Assembly: GCA_022825185.1 (NCBI GenBank)
Contig: JAJDYK010000056.1
Coordinates: 1 to 18,449, forward strand
Source: Candidatus Latescibacterota bacterium
GTDB taxonomy: Bacteria > Latescibacterota > UBA2968 > UBA8231
Reading direction: 5' to 3'
Length of the DNA: 18,449 bases
Within the stretch, counting starts at the first letter, position 1, and each line of letters opens with the position of its first letter. Shown here in pieces: positions 7,832-14,975 of the stretch. Position numbers and translations under genes: made by a program. Under the pieces are notes generated by a model. That model was not told the origin of the DNA. It saw nothing but the letters and a program-made list of their open reading frames with translations, and did not search any database.

Positions 7832-8821
7832 TTATCCAGCCATGTACTCGTCAAAGTCGATCACAACGCCTTGCTCTGACGAGGCCCCTAAGGCGTTGAT
7901 TAGGCCCACCGTGGCTAGGTTGCGCGGCCCAGAGAAGGGCGGCTCCACGTCGCTGAGCACGTAGTCGCGGAAGCCGTCCAAGAGGACTTCCTCGGGATGG
8001 GGATTTTCGTCCATAGGTATGATCTCGTCGGCATCGGCTCCAGGCCGCCGGATCGCCAAGCCGCCGGAAATCTCTTCGACCGTGCCCTTCTCACAGTCCA
8101 GCCGCCAGCTAGAACCACCTTTATGGGTAGCAAAGGTACACTGAAAATTGAACGTGGTGCCGTTGTGGAACTCAATCCAGCCGTCGATGGCCGAGCCGCC
8201 GCTGTACGGACTCCAAGGCGGATTGAAGCTGTTGCAGAACAGCCGTCGCGGCTCGGAGTCGAGCAAGTGGCGCAATTGATCGAAGTCGTGGATGCCGCGC
8301 TCCCACAAATAGGCGTGCTGGTCCGCGCCCGAATGATGCACTCGCGGCCGCCAGCCGTATTTGGTCATCAAGCCAAAGGCTGGCTGGCCCAATTCACCGC
8401 TTTGTAGCAGGCGGCGGATGGTTAAGACCGGCGGATAGTAGCGAGCGTTTTGGGTGACGGCGACCTTGAGGCCGCGCTCGGACGCCTCGGCGACGATCTG
8501 CCGCGCTTGGCCGAGGTCTTTGGTAAAGGGCTTTTCCACCAGCACATGCTTGCCAGCGCGGACTGCTTCTAAACACTGGCCAGCGTGCAGGTCGGGCGGC
8601 GTAATGACCACCACAGCGTCCGCTTCGACGGCTTGCAGGGCATCGGCCGGCGTAGAAAAACACGCCTCTTCGCCTAGGCCGGTAGTCTCCCGCGCCGTAG
8701 CGAGGTTTTCCTCATTAACATCGACTAAGGCGACGGCCTCGAAGTCAGTGCGGTCGCGGAAGCGATTCAGGGGCCAGCGGCCGCGGCCACCCGCTCCCAC
8801 GTGGATCGTGCGAATAGTCAT
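7832..8821 (-). CDS. Gfo/Idh/MocA family NAD(P)-dependent oxidoreductase
   Basis: This 329-residue protein has an N-terminal Rossmann fold with the dinucleotide loop HVGAGGRGR (residues 7-15) and an acidic residue after strand 2 (ALVDVN), which suggests NAD preference. The family motif EKPFTKD (E96, K97, P98) follows. The C-terminal domain is of the alpha/beta sheet type. Members oxidise or reduce sugars, inositols or related polyols. The substrate is not readable from sequence. The start is set at 8821: it has GGAG at good spacing and overlaps the pepA stop as ATGA, indicating coupled translation. A longer frame starting at 8914 would lie wholly within pepA and encodes a basic, low-complexity extension, so it is rejected. 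It is odd to find a sugar-type oxidoreductase between two peptidase genes. Confidence 0.92.
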   Translation of the reverse strand: MTIRTIHVGAGGRGRWPLNRFRDRTDFEAVALVDVNEENLATARETTGLGEEACFSTPADALQAVEADAVVVITPPDLHAGQCLEAVRAGKHVLVEKPFTKDLGQARQIVAEASERGLKVAVTQNARYYPPVLTIRRLLQSGELGQPAFGLMTKYGWRPRVHHSGADQHAYLWERGIHDFDQLRHLLDSEPRRLFCNSFNPPWSPYSGGSAIDGWIEFHNGTTFNFQCTFATHKGGSSWRLDCEKGTVEEISGGLAIRRPGADADEIIPMDENPHPEEVLLDGFRDYVLSDVEPPFSGPRNLATVGLINALGASSEQGVVIDFDEYMAG

Positions 8822-10305
8822 GATGAGCTCCAATCGAGGGCAAGTTGAGTCAACAGGCGCACGCCGATGCCGACGCCGCCTCGCGGCACGTAGGGTTTGG
8901 CTTTTGTACACCAAGCAGTGCCGGCAATGTCGAGGTGCGCCCAGGAGTAGTCGGCGAATTCGGCCAACAGCGCCGCAGCCGTGCTGGCACCCGCTGGCCG
9001 ACCACCTGAGTTTTTCATGTCGGCGATGTCGCTATCGATCTGCTCGCGATATTCGGGCCACAGCGGCAGACGCCAGAGCCGCTCGCCAGTCTGCTCCCCG
9101 GCGGCGAGCAACCGATCCGCCAAGTCGTCGTCGTTGGCAAACAAGCCCGAGGCGTGGTGCCCCAGCGCGGTTACACAAGCGCCGGTGAGAGTCGCCAGAT
9201 CGACGACCGCGGCTGGCTCGTACCGGGTGGCATAGGCGAGTGCATCGGCCAAGACGAGGCGACCTTCGGCGTCCGTACTGACGATCTCAATGGTCTTACC
9301 CGCGAGGGTGCGCAGCACATCGTCGGGACGGAAGGCGGTGCTAGAGGGCATGTTCTCGGCCGCGGCAATCAGGCCGACAACCCGCCGCTTGAGACCAAGC
9401 GCGGCCACCGCCTGCATCGCGCCCAAGACGGCAGCAGCGCCGGACATATCGGTCTTCATCGTGCGGATGCCCTCGACGGTCTTGAGAGAGAGGCCACCGC
9501 TATCGAAGGTGATGCCCTTGCCGACAAACACCAACGGATCACCCTTGCGGGGGCCGTGTTCAAGGACGATAAAACGCGGCTTGTTGGCACTGCCCTGACC
9601 AACGGCCACCAGAGCACCCATGCCTAGCTCGGCCAAGCCCTTTGCGCTGAAGACCCGGCAGCGCAGATCGTAGGTTTTGGCGAGGCGGCGGGCCGTGCGT
9701 GCTAGGTAGGCCGGCGTCACTTCGCCGCCGGGGTGGTTGACCAAGTCGCGAGCGAGACAGGTGGCCTCGGCGAGCGCGCGGCCTCGGCGAACACCGCGCC
9801 GCGCCTCTGTGAGCTTAGTCGAGTCGAACTCTACGATGTGCAGCTTGGCCAACGACTGCGATTGAGGGCGCGAGCGGTACTCGTCAAAGCAATAGGCTGC
9901 CAACAGCGAGGCTTCGGCCACCGCTTGGGCTGCCGACTCGACCGATAGGCCGCCCGCGCCAGCACCGTGCAGGATAGTGGCCGCACTCTTGGCACCCAAG
10001 CCGCCGAGAGTGCCAATGGCCGTACCAGCGGTGCGGCGCGCCCGTTCGAGGTCAAAGCCCTCCTGCTCGCCCAAGCCAACGACGAGGACGCGCGGCGCTG
10101 GAATCTGGCCGTGCGTGTAAAGCAGCAATGTTTGGCCGGCCTTGCCCTCAAAGTCGCCGAGGTCAATCGCCGCTGAGATTTGGCCGTCTATAGCTTGGTC
10201 AACCGCACCCGTAGCCCCGCCGGGGCGCGCTCCGGCAAAGAGGTTGACCACGAGGACGTCCGCGTCCTGTTTTTGAATGGCTCCTTGAATTACTTTAATA
10301 TCCAT
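8818..10305 (-). CDS. pepA: Leucyl aminopeptidase, M17 family
   Basis: The 495-residue protein matches full-length PepA, with an N-terminal macro-like domain (about 1-170) and a C-terminal catalytic domain. Metal and active-site residues are visible: K263 and D268 in VGKGITFDSGG, K275, D286 in MKTDMSGA, and D345, E347 and R349 in STDAEGRL. The signature is normally NTDAEGRL; here the first residue is Ser343 instead of Asn. The enzyme releases N-terminal amino acids from peptides in the cytoplasm as a hexamer with two metal ions per subunit. In some bacteria PepA also binds DNA. It is the first gene of a three-gene operon with the oxidoreductase (ATGA overlap) and the M19 dipeptidase. A putative promoter lies just upstream. 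Confidence 0.95.
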   Translation of the reverse strand: MDIKVIQGAIQKQDADVLVVNLFAGARPGGATGAVDQAIDGQISAAIDLGDFEGKAGQTLLLYTHGQIPAPRVLVVGLGEQEGFDLERARRTAGTAIGTLGGLGAKSAATILHGAGAGGLSVESAAQAVAEASLLAAYCFDEYRSRPQSQSLAKLHIVEFDSTKLTEARRGVRRGRALAEATCLARDLVNHPGGEVTPAYLARTARRLAKTYDLRCRVFSAKGLAELGMGALVAVGQGSANKPRFIVLEHGPRKGDPLVFVGKGITFDSGGLSLKTVEGIRTMKTDMSGAAAVLGAMQAVAALGLKRRVVGLIAAAENMPSSTAFRPDDVLRTLAGKTIEIVSTDAEGRLVLADALAYATRYEPAAVVDLATLTGACVTALGHHASGLFANDDDLADRLLAAGEQTGERLWRLPLWPEYREQIDSDIADMKNSGGRPAGASTAAALLAEFADYSWAHLDIAGTAWCTKAKPYVPRGGVGIGVRLLTQLALDWSSS

Positions 10306-10329
10306 ATCTGTTTACCCCATTTGTTTGGC

Positions 10330-10358
10330 AACCTAGGCCAGCCCCCAAGTACTGTCAA
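10330..10358 (-). promoter_or_regulatory. Putative pepA promoter
   Basis: On the minus strand a perfect TTGACA (10358-10353) is followed after 17 nt by TAGGTT (10335-10330). The -10 box keeps the important T-12, A-11 and T-7 but matches only three of six positions. Transcription would start about 20 nt before the pepA ATG. The -35 box abuts the ghost copy of the histidine phosphatase start. Confidence 0.45.
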
Positions 10359-10419
10359 GAATGCCATAGACCTGTTTCTGATTCGCCACGCGAGTCCGCC
10401 AACAACGCGCTGATCGATA
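10355..10419 (+). pseudogene. Ghost copy of the 5' end of the histidine phosphatase gene
   Basis: This 65-nt stretch aligns with 10432-10497, the ribosome binding site and first 18 codons of the next gene, with 55 identical positions in 66 columns. The start codon is ATA instead of ATG, and one G is missing within the His-Gly codons, shifting the frame. With the G restored it would read IDLFLIRHGESANNALID. Four of the substitutions fall on third codon positions without changing the amino acid. That pattern implies both copies once evolved as coding genes. Nothing of the gene body follows. It is a relic of a truncated paralogue, or of an older tandem duplication reduced by deletion. Confidence 0.75.
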
Positions 10420-10442
10420 ACCATATTACTTTCGAGGATGCT

Positions 10443-11156
10443 ATGGACCTATTTCTGATTCGCCACGGCGAGTCCGCTAACAATGCCCTGACTGATATTA
10501 GCCAGCGCGTCGCCGATCCCGAATTGACCGCTAAGGGCCGAGTACAGGCCGAGCGGGTGGCCGCGTATCTAGCGGAGGGGTTGCATCTCGCCCCGGCCGA
10601 GCGTCAAGAGGATCGGCCCTTTTTTGATCGGCTTTATTGCAGTGCCATGATCCGCGCCCTGCACACAGCGCAAGCAATTGGACAGGCCATGGAATCGAAG
10701 TCGGAGATCTGGGTAGCGACTCACGAGATGGGCGGCATTTACCTCGATCACGGCGGCGAGCGGGGAACCGTTGGCTATCCCGGTCTGACGCGGGCGGAAA
10801 TTGCCACGCGTTTCCCCACCAGCGTCGCGTCAGCGGAAGTCGGCGAGGACGGATGGTGGGACGCGGGCATGGAAACGGAGGAGCAAGCCCAGCGCCGCGC
10901 TATGGACGTAGCCGCAGATTTGCTAGCGCGGGCGGGGGAAAAGACGCGCATTGGCTTGGTGACGCACGGCGGCTTTATAAGCCTTCTGCTTTCGGCCTTA
11001 GACAACCAAACAATAGACGACGACTATTACGGGCACGAGAACACGGCCATCACCCGCGTCGCACTCGCGCCTGGCGGCACTACGGTCGTCAAATACGTCA
11101 ACCGCACCGAGCACCTGCCCGACGAGTTGCAGCGACAGCGGCATCGAGGTGTGTAA
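10443..11156 (+). CDS. Histidine phosphatase family protein (phosphoglycerate mutase-like)
   Basis: This 237-residue protein has the branch-defining phosphate-binding motif LIRHGES with the catalytic H8 near the N-terminus. A conserved arginine follows in YCSAMIRALHTAQAI, then an acidic residue in THEMGG and the second histidine in LVTHGGFIS. Family members range from cofactor-dependent phosphoglycerate mutase to broad-specificity sugar or nucleotide phosphatases. The long insert between the Arg and Glu motifs and the lack of PGM-specific spacing make a phosphatase more likely than a glycolytic mutase. A GAGG site precedes the ATG. It is the first gene of an operon with glcD, glcF and rhaM; the glcD start lies 13 nt after its stop. 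A decayed copy of its own 5' end lies 77 bp upstream. A role in dephosphorylating 2-phosphoglycolate ahead of glycolate oxidation is an attractive but untested idea. Confidence 0.88.
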   Translation: MDLFLIRHGESANNALTDISQRVADPELTAKGRVQAERVAAYLAEGLHLAPAERQEDRPFFDRLYCSAMIRALHTAQAIGQAMESKSEIWVATHEMGGIYLDHGGERGTVGYPGLTRAEIATRFPTSVASAEVGEDGWWDAGMETEEQAQRRAMDVAADLLARAGEKTRIGLVTHGGFISLLLSALDNQTIDDDYYGHENTAITRVALAPGGTTVVKYVNRTEHLPDELQRQRHRGV

Positions 11157-11169
11157 AGGGCGCACCGAG

Positions 11170-12549
11170 ATGGATCACGCCGCCCTGATAAGCGATCTCG
11201 GCACCTTCCTGCGCCCAGACCAATTGTTGACCTCAGACGAGGATTGCAGCGTCTATGCCTTTGATGGGACCGCCCTGCTGCACCAACGTCCCGCTTGCGT
11301 GGCGTTGCCAGAAAGTCGGGAGGAGATTTCCCAACTCTTGGCCCTGTGCAACCAGCGCGGAGTACCCGTGGTACCGCGTGGCTCGGGCACGGGGTTAGCC
11401 GGAGGGTCGGTTCCCTCGCAAGGAGGAGTCGCACTCTGTTTGGTCCGGCTCAACCAGATCCTAGAGCTGGACGCGGCCAACCTAGTCATAGTCGTCCAGC
11501 CAGGCGTTCTCACGCAGCAGATCGCCGACGCGGCCCAAGCCGCCGGCCTATTTTATCCCCCTGATCCCGGCTCGATCAAGATCTCGACTATCGGCGGTAA
11601 TGTGGCCAACAATTCCGGGGGACTGCGTGGGTTAAAGTACGGCGTGACGCGCGACTACGTGATGGGGCTGGAAGTGGTCTTAGCCGACGGCCAAGTTTTA
11701 GAGACCGGCAACAAATGCGTCAAGGACGTGGCCGGATTCACGCTCAAAGACCTCTTCATCGGCTCCGAGGGGATGCTCGGCGTCATTACCAAAATCGCGC
11801 TGAAACTGGTTCCAGCACCTGCAAGTAAAAAGACCTTGCTCGGCCTCTACGACGAGATGACGCAGGCCGCGGCCACAGTCTCGGCGATTATCGCGCAAAA
11901 AATCATCCCCTGCACCCTCGAATTCCTCGACCGCACTACCATCGAGTGCGTAGAGGCCCACGCCAACATCGGCCTGCCAACGGATTGCGAGGCCGTGCTG
12001 CTAATGGAAGTCGATGGGCACCCGGCGCAGGTCTCCGAGCAAGCCACCCAAATCGAAGCCATTGCCCGCGAGGGCGGTGCCCGCTCGGTGCGGCTAGCCG
12101 CCTCGGACGCAGAGGCTCAGCAACTCGCCGCGGCCCGGCGCACGGCCTTTAGCGCGCTGGCGCGACTGGCTCCGACGGTCGTGCTGGAAGACGTCACCGT
12201 GCCGCGCAGCGAGCTAGCGGCCATGGTCGCCTACGTGCAAGAAGTCGGCCAGCGGCACCAAGTGCGGGTGGGGACCTTCGGTCACTTCGGCGACGGCAAT
12301 CTGCACCCCACCTTCCTGTGCGACGAGCGCGACGCCGGGGAAATGGCCCGCGTCGAAAAGGCCATGGCCGAGGTTTTTGCCCACGCCATAGAATTGGGCG
12401 GGACCATCACGGGCGAGCACGGCGTCGGCTTGGCCAAAAAGCCCTACTTGCCCGGCCAACTCGGGCCGGTGGGGCTGGAAATTCTCAAGCGGGTCAAGAC
12501 CGCCTTCGACCCCAAGGGCATCCTAAACCGAGGGAACATGTTCGATTGA
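11170..12549 (+). CDS. glcD: FAD-linked glycolate/D-lactate oxidase subunit
   Basis: The 459-residue protein is a member of the vanillyl-alcohol-oxidase/PCMH flavoprotein family. The FAD pyrophosphate loop is PRGSGTGLAGGSVP (about 69-82), followed by the IGGNVANNSGGLRGLKYG block (141-158). The C-terminal FAD-oxidase domain carries GTFGHFGDGNLHP and TGEHGVGLAKK. It should oxidise a 2-hydroxyacid (glycolate, D-lactate or similar) and pass electrons to the iron-sulfur subunit encoded next. I chose ATG at 11170, with AAAGGG nine nt upstream; a GTG at 11149 inside the previous gene is an alternative adding seven residues. The TGA stop overlaps the TTG start of glcF. No glcE-like gene lies between glcD and glcF, so this is a two-subunit variant. 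Confidence 0.93.
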   Translation: MDHAALISDLGTFLRPDQLLTSDEDCSVYAFDGTALLHQRPACVALPESREEISQLLALCNQRGVPVVPRGSGTGLAGGSVPSQGGVALCLVRLNQILELDAANLVIVVQPGVLTQQIADAAQAAGLFYPPDPGSIKISTIGGNVANNSGGLRGLKYGVTRDYVMGLEVVLADGQVLETGNKCVKDVAGFTLKDLFIGSEGMLGVITKIALKLVPAPASKKTLLGLYDEMTQAAATVSAIIAQKIIPCTLEFLDRTTIECVEAHANIGLPTDCEAVLLMEVDGHPAQVSEQATQIEAIAREGGARSVRLAASDAEAQQLAAARRTAFSALARLAPTVVLEDVTVPRSELAAMVAYVQEVGQRHQVRVGTFGHFGDGNLHPTFLCDERDAGEMARVEKAMAEVFAHAIELGGTITGEHGVGLAKKPYLPGQLGPVGLEILKRVKTAFDPKGILNRGNMFD

Positions 12550-13886
12550 GCGACGACGGCCTGAACTTGCTCCGCGACCTGGATTACTCGGTCCTCCAGC
12601 AGTGCATGCACTGCGGCATGTGCCTGCCGACCTGCCCGACGTACGACGCGACCCTGCACGAGCGCTCGTCGCCGAGGGGGCGGATCGCCATGATGCGGGC
12701 CATCGCCGATGGCGAGCTAGAGGCGAGTACAACCTTTGCCGAAGAGATGTACTTCTGCCTCGGCTGTCTCGCCTGTCAGACCGCGTGTCCGGCCGGCGTG
12801 GACTACGCTGCGCTATTTGAAAACGCCCGCGCCGAAGTGGAGCGGCAAGGTCTGCTCGACGGCGCAGTGCGGAATTTTGTGCGCCGTTGGGTCCTCGGCC
12901 GGCTCTTTGCCAAACAGACGCGCTTGCAGGCAATGGCGCGCTTGCTGCGCGCATTCCAGCGCAGCGGTCTGCAAGCACTGGCGCGCCGCAGCGGCCTCCT
13001 CAAGCTGCTGCCCTTTGACTTGGGAGACCTAGAGCCACTGGCACCGCAGATTTCTCCGCGCTTTACCGACCAGTTGTACCGCCAAAGTTTGCAGCAGGCG
13101 AATCCGCCCACACCGCGCTACCGCGTCGCGCTATTAGCCGGCTGCGTCCAAGACATTTCCTTTGCCGAGGTAAACGCCGATACCATATGCGTCTTGCAGC
13201 ACAACGGCTGCCAAGTGCTGCTGCCGGACGGCCAAGCGTGTTGCGGCTCGCTGCACGCGCACAACGGCGCAGTCGAACAGGCGCAGCAGCAGGCACGACT
13301 CAACATCGACGCCTTTGACGCTGAAAACCTAGACGCAATCGTCGTCAACGCCGGCGGCTGCGGCTTGCACTGCAAGCACTACGACCGCTTGCTAGCCGAC
13401 GATCCCACCTATGCAGAGCGAGCCGCTGTGTGGAGCGCAAAAGTAAAGGACGTCCACGAGTGGCTCGCCGACATCGGCTTGCGCCAGCCCCGCGCCGCAA
13501 TGCCCCCACAACAGGTCGCCTACCACGAGTCGTGCCACCTCAAGCACGGGCAGCGGGTTTCCGCCGCTCCGCAAGAGGTGCTCCAGGCCGTGCCCAATCT
13601 GGAACTCGTGCCGCTGACAGAAGCCGACTGGTGCTGCGGCAGTGCCGGCATCTACAACATCACCCAACCCGAGCTGTCCATGCAGCTACTCGACCGCAAG
13701 ATGGCGCACGTATGCGCGACCGGTGCGACCGCAGTAGCCACGGGCAACACGGGCTGCGCCATCCAACTCCAGTACGGCGTTCGCCGCGCACAAGCCGCCG
13801 TGGACGTCGTCCACCCCGTGTCGCTTTTGGCCGCAGCCTATCGCGCTGAAAACCAAGGAGGAACGCAATGCAACACTTTGGCCTAA
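12546..13886 (+). CDS. glcF: Glycolate/lactate oxidase iron-sulfur subunit
   Basis: The 446-residue protein has two N-terminal 4Fe-4S motifs: C20/C23/C26/C30 in CMHCGMCLPTC and C71/C74/C77/C81 in CLGCLACQTAC. Two C-terminal cysteine-rich CCG domains follow, with ACCGSLH and WCCGSAGIYN. It should take electrons from GlcD and deliver them to the quinone pool at the membrane. No ATG fits: the TTG at 12546 is the only initiation codon in the right place. It overlaps the glcD stop as TTGA and has GAGGG about 10 nt upstream. The frame stays open further upstream only as a shadow inside glcD. The 3' end overlaps rhaM by 19 bp. Confidence 0.9.
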   Translation: MSDDGLNLLRDLDYSVLQQCMHCGMCLPTCPTYDATLHERSSPRGRIAMMRAIADGELEASTTFAEEMYFCLGCLACQTACPAGVDYAALFENARAEVERQGLLDGAVRNFVRRWVLGRLFAKQTRLQAMARLLRAFQRSGLQALARRSGLLKLLPFDLGDLEPLAPQISPRFTDQLYRQSLQQANPPTPRYRVALLAGCVQDISFAEVNADTICVLQHNGCQVLLPDGQACCGSLHAHNGAVEQAQQQARLNIDAFDAENLDAIVVNAGGCGLHCKHYDRLLADDPTYAERAAVWSAKVKDVHEWLADIGLRQPRAAMPPQQVAYHESCHLKHGQRVSAAPQEVLQAVPNLELVPLTEADWCCGSAGIYNITQPELSMQLLDRKMAHVCATGATAVATGNTGCAIQLQYGVRRAQAAVDVVHPVSLLAAAYRAENQGGTQCNTLA

Positions 13887-14212
13887 CCCTTGAATTGAAG
13901 GACGATCCCGAACTGATCGCCCAGTACAAGGCATACCACGCCGATCCCTGGCCCGAGCCGCTTCAGGGCCTAGGCGAGGTCGGCATCACCGACATGAAAA
14001 TCTTTCTCTTGGGCCAGCGGATGTTCATGTACATGACCGCCACCGACGAGTTCGATCCGGCCCGCGACTTCCCGCGCTACGTCGAACAGAACCCCAAAGC
14101 GAAGGAATGGGACGAACTGATGCGAACCTTTCAGCAGCAGGTGCCCGAGGCCAAAGAGGGCGAGTGGTGGGCCAATATGGAACTCGTATTTGACTTGCAA
14201 TTGCACGTCTGA
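13868..14212 (+). CDS. rhaM: L-rhamnose mutarotase (RhaM/DUF718 family)
   Basis: This 114-residue protein fits the RhaM fold. It has the sequence YKAYHADPWPE with the likely catalytic H24, then MKIFLLGQRMFMYM and the tryptophan-rich C-terminal GEWWANMELVFDL. The enzyme interconverts alpha and beta anomers of L-rhamnose (or a related deoxy-sugar such as L-fucose) and speeds entry into catabolism. The start codon has a perfect AGGAGG site located inside the end of glcF, and the two genes overlap by 19 bp, so it belongs to the glc operon. Its company suggests that deoxy-sugar breakdown feeds a hydroxyacid (lactate or glycolate) to GlcDF. No rhaA, rhaB or rhaD is in the window, so a non-phosphorylative route is possible. 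Confidence 0.9.
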   Translation: MQHFGLTLELKDDPELIAQYKAYHADPWPEPLQGLGEVGITDMKIFLLGQRMFMYMTATDEFDPARDFPRYVEQNPKAKEWDELMRTFQQQVPEAKEGEWWANMELVFDLQLHV

Positions 14213-14214
14213 CA
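14208..14214 (+). repeat. Left copy of a 7-bp direct repeat flanking the MNT/HEPN island
   Basis: TCTGACA spans the rhaM stop codon. The same seven bases occur at 15310-15316, just after the second MNT gene and before the SDR ribosome binding site. Both copies run into a similar CAGG or ACAGG context. This could be a duplicated target site or recombination scar, but seven bases may match by chance. Confidence 0.3.
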
Positions 14215-14228
14215 GGCGATGAAGATAG

Positions 14229-14537
14229 ATGAACACGGTCATAGATAAATTAGTCGGCGACATTGTAAAAAGTGTAAACCCTCTACAAATAATCCTCTTT
14301 GGCTCAGCCGCCAGAGGAGACACAGGAGAGCACAGCGATATCGATCTGCTCGTAGTCATGCCCGAGGGTGTTCACCGACGAAGAACAGCGCAGAAGCTGT
14401 ATCGGGAAATTACGGGTTTAGGCGTGCCTTTTGATGTTGTAGTAGCAACCCCACAGGATTTGGAAAAGCACAAGGATAATAGAGGTTTGATCTATAAAAG
14501 TGCCTTACAGGAAGGCATAGAGATATATGGACTCTGA
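14229..14537 (+). CDS. MNT-type nucleotidyltransferase (HEPN-partner antitoxin)
   Basis: The 102-residue protein is a minimal nucleotidyltransferase. The signature FGSAARGDTGEHSDIDLLVV supplies G25-S26 and the metal-binding D37 and D39, and D69 (PFDVVV) is the likely third acid. Such proteins pair with HEPN RNases, and in studied cases (MntA-HepT) the nucleotidyltransferase neutralises the toxin by AMPylating it. It overlaps the HEPN gene by 11 bp, the usual arrangement. The active site is intact. The ribosome binding site is poor. The base composition is clearly more AT-rich and codon use is less GC-biased than in rhaM before it, which suggests horizontal transfer. Confidence 0.88.
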   Translation: MNTVIDKLVGDIVKSVNPLQIILFGSAARGDTGEHSDIDLLVVMPEGVHRRRTAQKLYREITGLGVPFDVVVATPQDLEKHKDNRGLIYKSALQEGIEIYGL

Positions 14538-14931
14538 ATCTCTCGTTCCAGGTAGTGCTGAGGATTGGCTTCGTTACGCCAAGAGCGACTTGGAGCTTGC
14601 CCGTATAGAAAAACCGGAGGGTGTTTTGTTGGAAAATCTCTGTTTCCATGCCCAGCAAGCTGCTGAAAAGACACTGAAAGCCGTTTTGATATCTCTTGAA
14701 ATTGATTTCCCTAGGACGCACAATATCAGAACATTGCTTGATCTCTTACCTGAAGGTGTCGATGTCCCTCAAGAGGTAGAAGAAAGTGCAATCCTAACTG
14801 ACTATGCTGTTGAATCTCGATATCCTATGAACACTGAGCCCGTCGATGACGAATAATATCGACAGGTTATTATTCTCGCTGAAGTAGTCGTGAGTTGGGC
14901 CGAAAGGTTGATTTACGAAAATAGACCATGA
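14527..14931 (+). pseudogene. HEPN-domain toxin gene interrupted by an in-frame TAA
   Basis: The open frame 14527-14856 gives 109 residues typical of the PF05168-type HEPN fold, with AEDWLRYAKSDLELA, the conserved CFHAQQAAEKTLKAVL helix, FPRTHNI, and the SRYP motif near residue 98. The frame stops at TAA (14854-14856) right after VDDE. The same frame continues for 24 more codons to TGA at 14929-14931, encoding YRQVIILAEVVVSWAERLI. This looks like the final helix that HEPN proteins carry after the RYP motif. A single base change (for example GAA or CAA to TAA) therefore seems to have cut off the last helix. No R-x4-6-H ribonuclease motif is evident in the open part. The protein may be an inactivated toxin, a truncated but functional one, or a rare readthrough product. 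Confidence 0.72.
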
Positions 14932-14975
14932 GCAACGTCATTGAAGAATGACACAATGTTTACAGGCGTAACGCC
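14932..14975 (+). other. Spacer before the second MNT gene with a small hairpin
   Basis: A 6-bp inverted repeat GTCATT / AATGAC with loop GAAG lies at 14937-14952. No T-run follows, so it is not a clear terminator. The ribosome binding site of the next gene is weak (ACAGG at 14962-14966). Confidence 0.3.

Noticed and set aside
8822..8914. Upstream extension of the Gfo/Idh/MocA gene by 31 codons
   Set aside because: It lies within pepA and encodes a basic low-complexity peptide; the ATG at 8821 has a good site and begins directly before the Rossmann fold.
10180..10413. 77-codon plus-strand frame over the pepA start
   Set aside because: Its first part is antisense to pepA. Its last residues IDLFLIRHAS come from the ghost copy of the phosphatase start, not from a real gene.
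11149..11169. GTG start for glcD inside the previous gene
   Set aside because: It is possible, but the ATG at 11170 has an AAAGGG site at suitable spacing and begins at the usual family N-terminus.
12318..12545. ATG-started extension of glcF by 76 codons
   Set aside because: It is a frame-shifted shadow of the conserved GlcD C-terminus; the TTG at 12546 fits coupling and a ribosome binding site.
14937..14952. Small hairpin after the HEPN gene as a terminator
   Set aside because: The stem is only six mostly AT pairs and no T-run follows.
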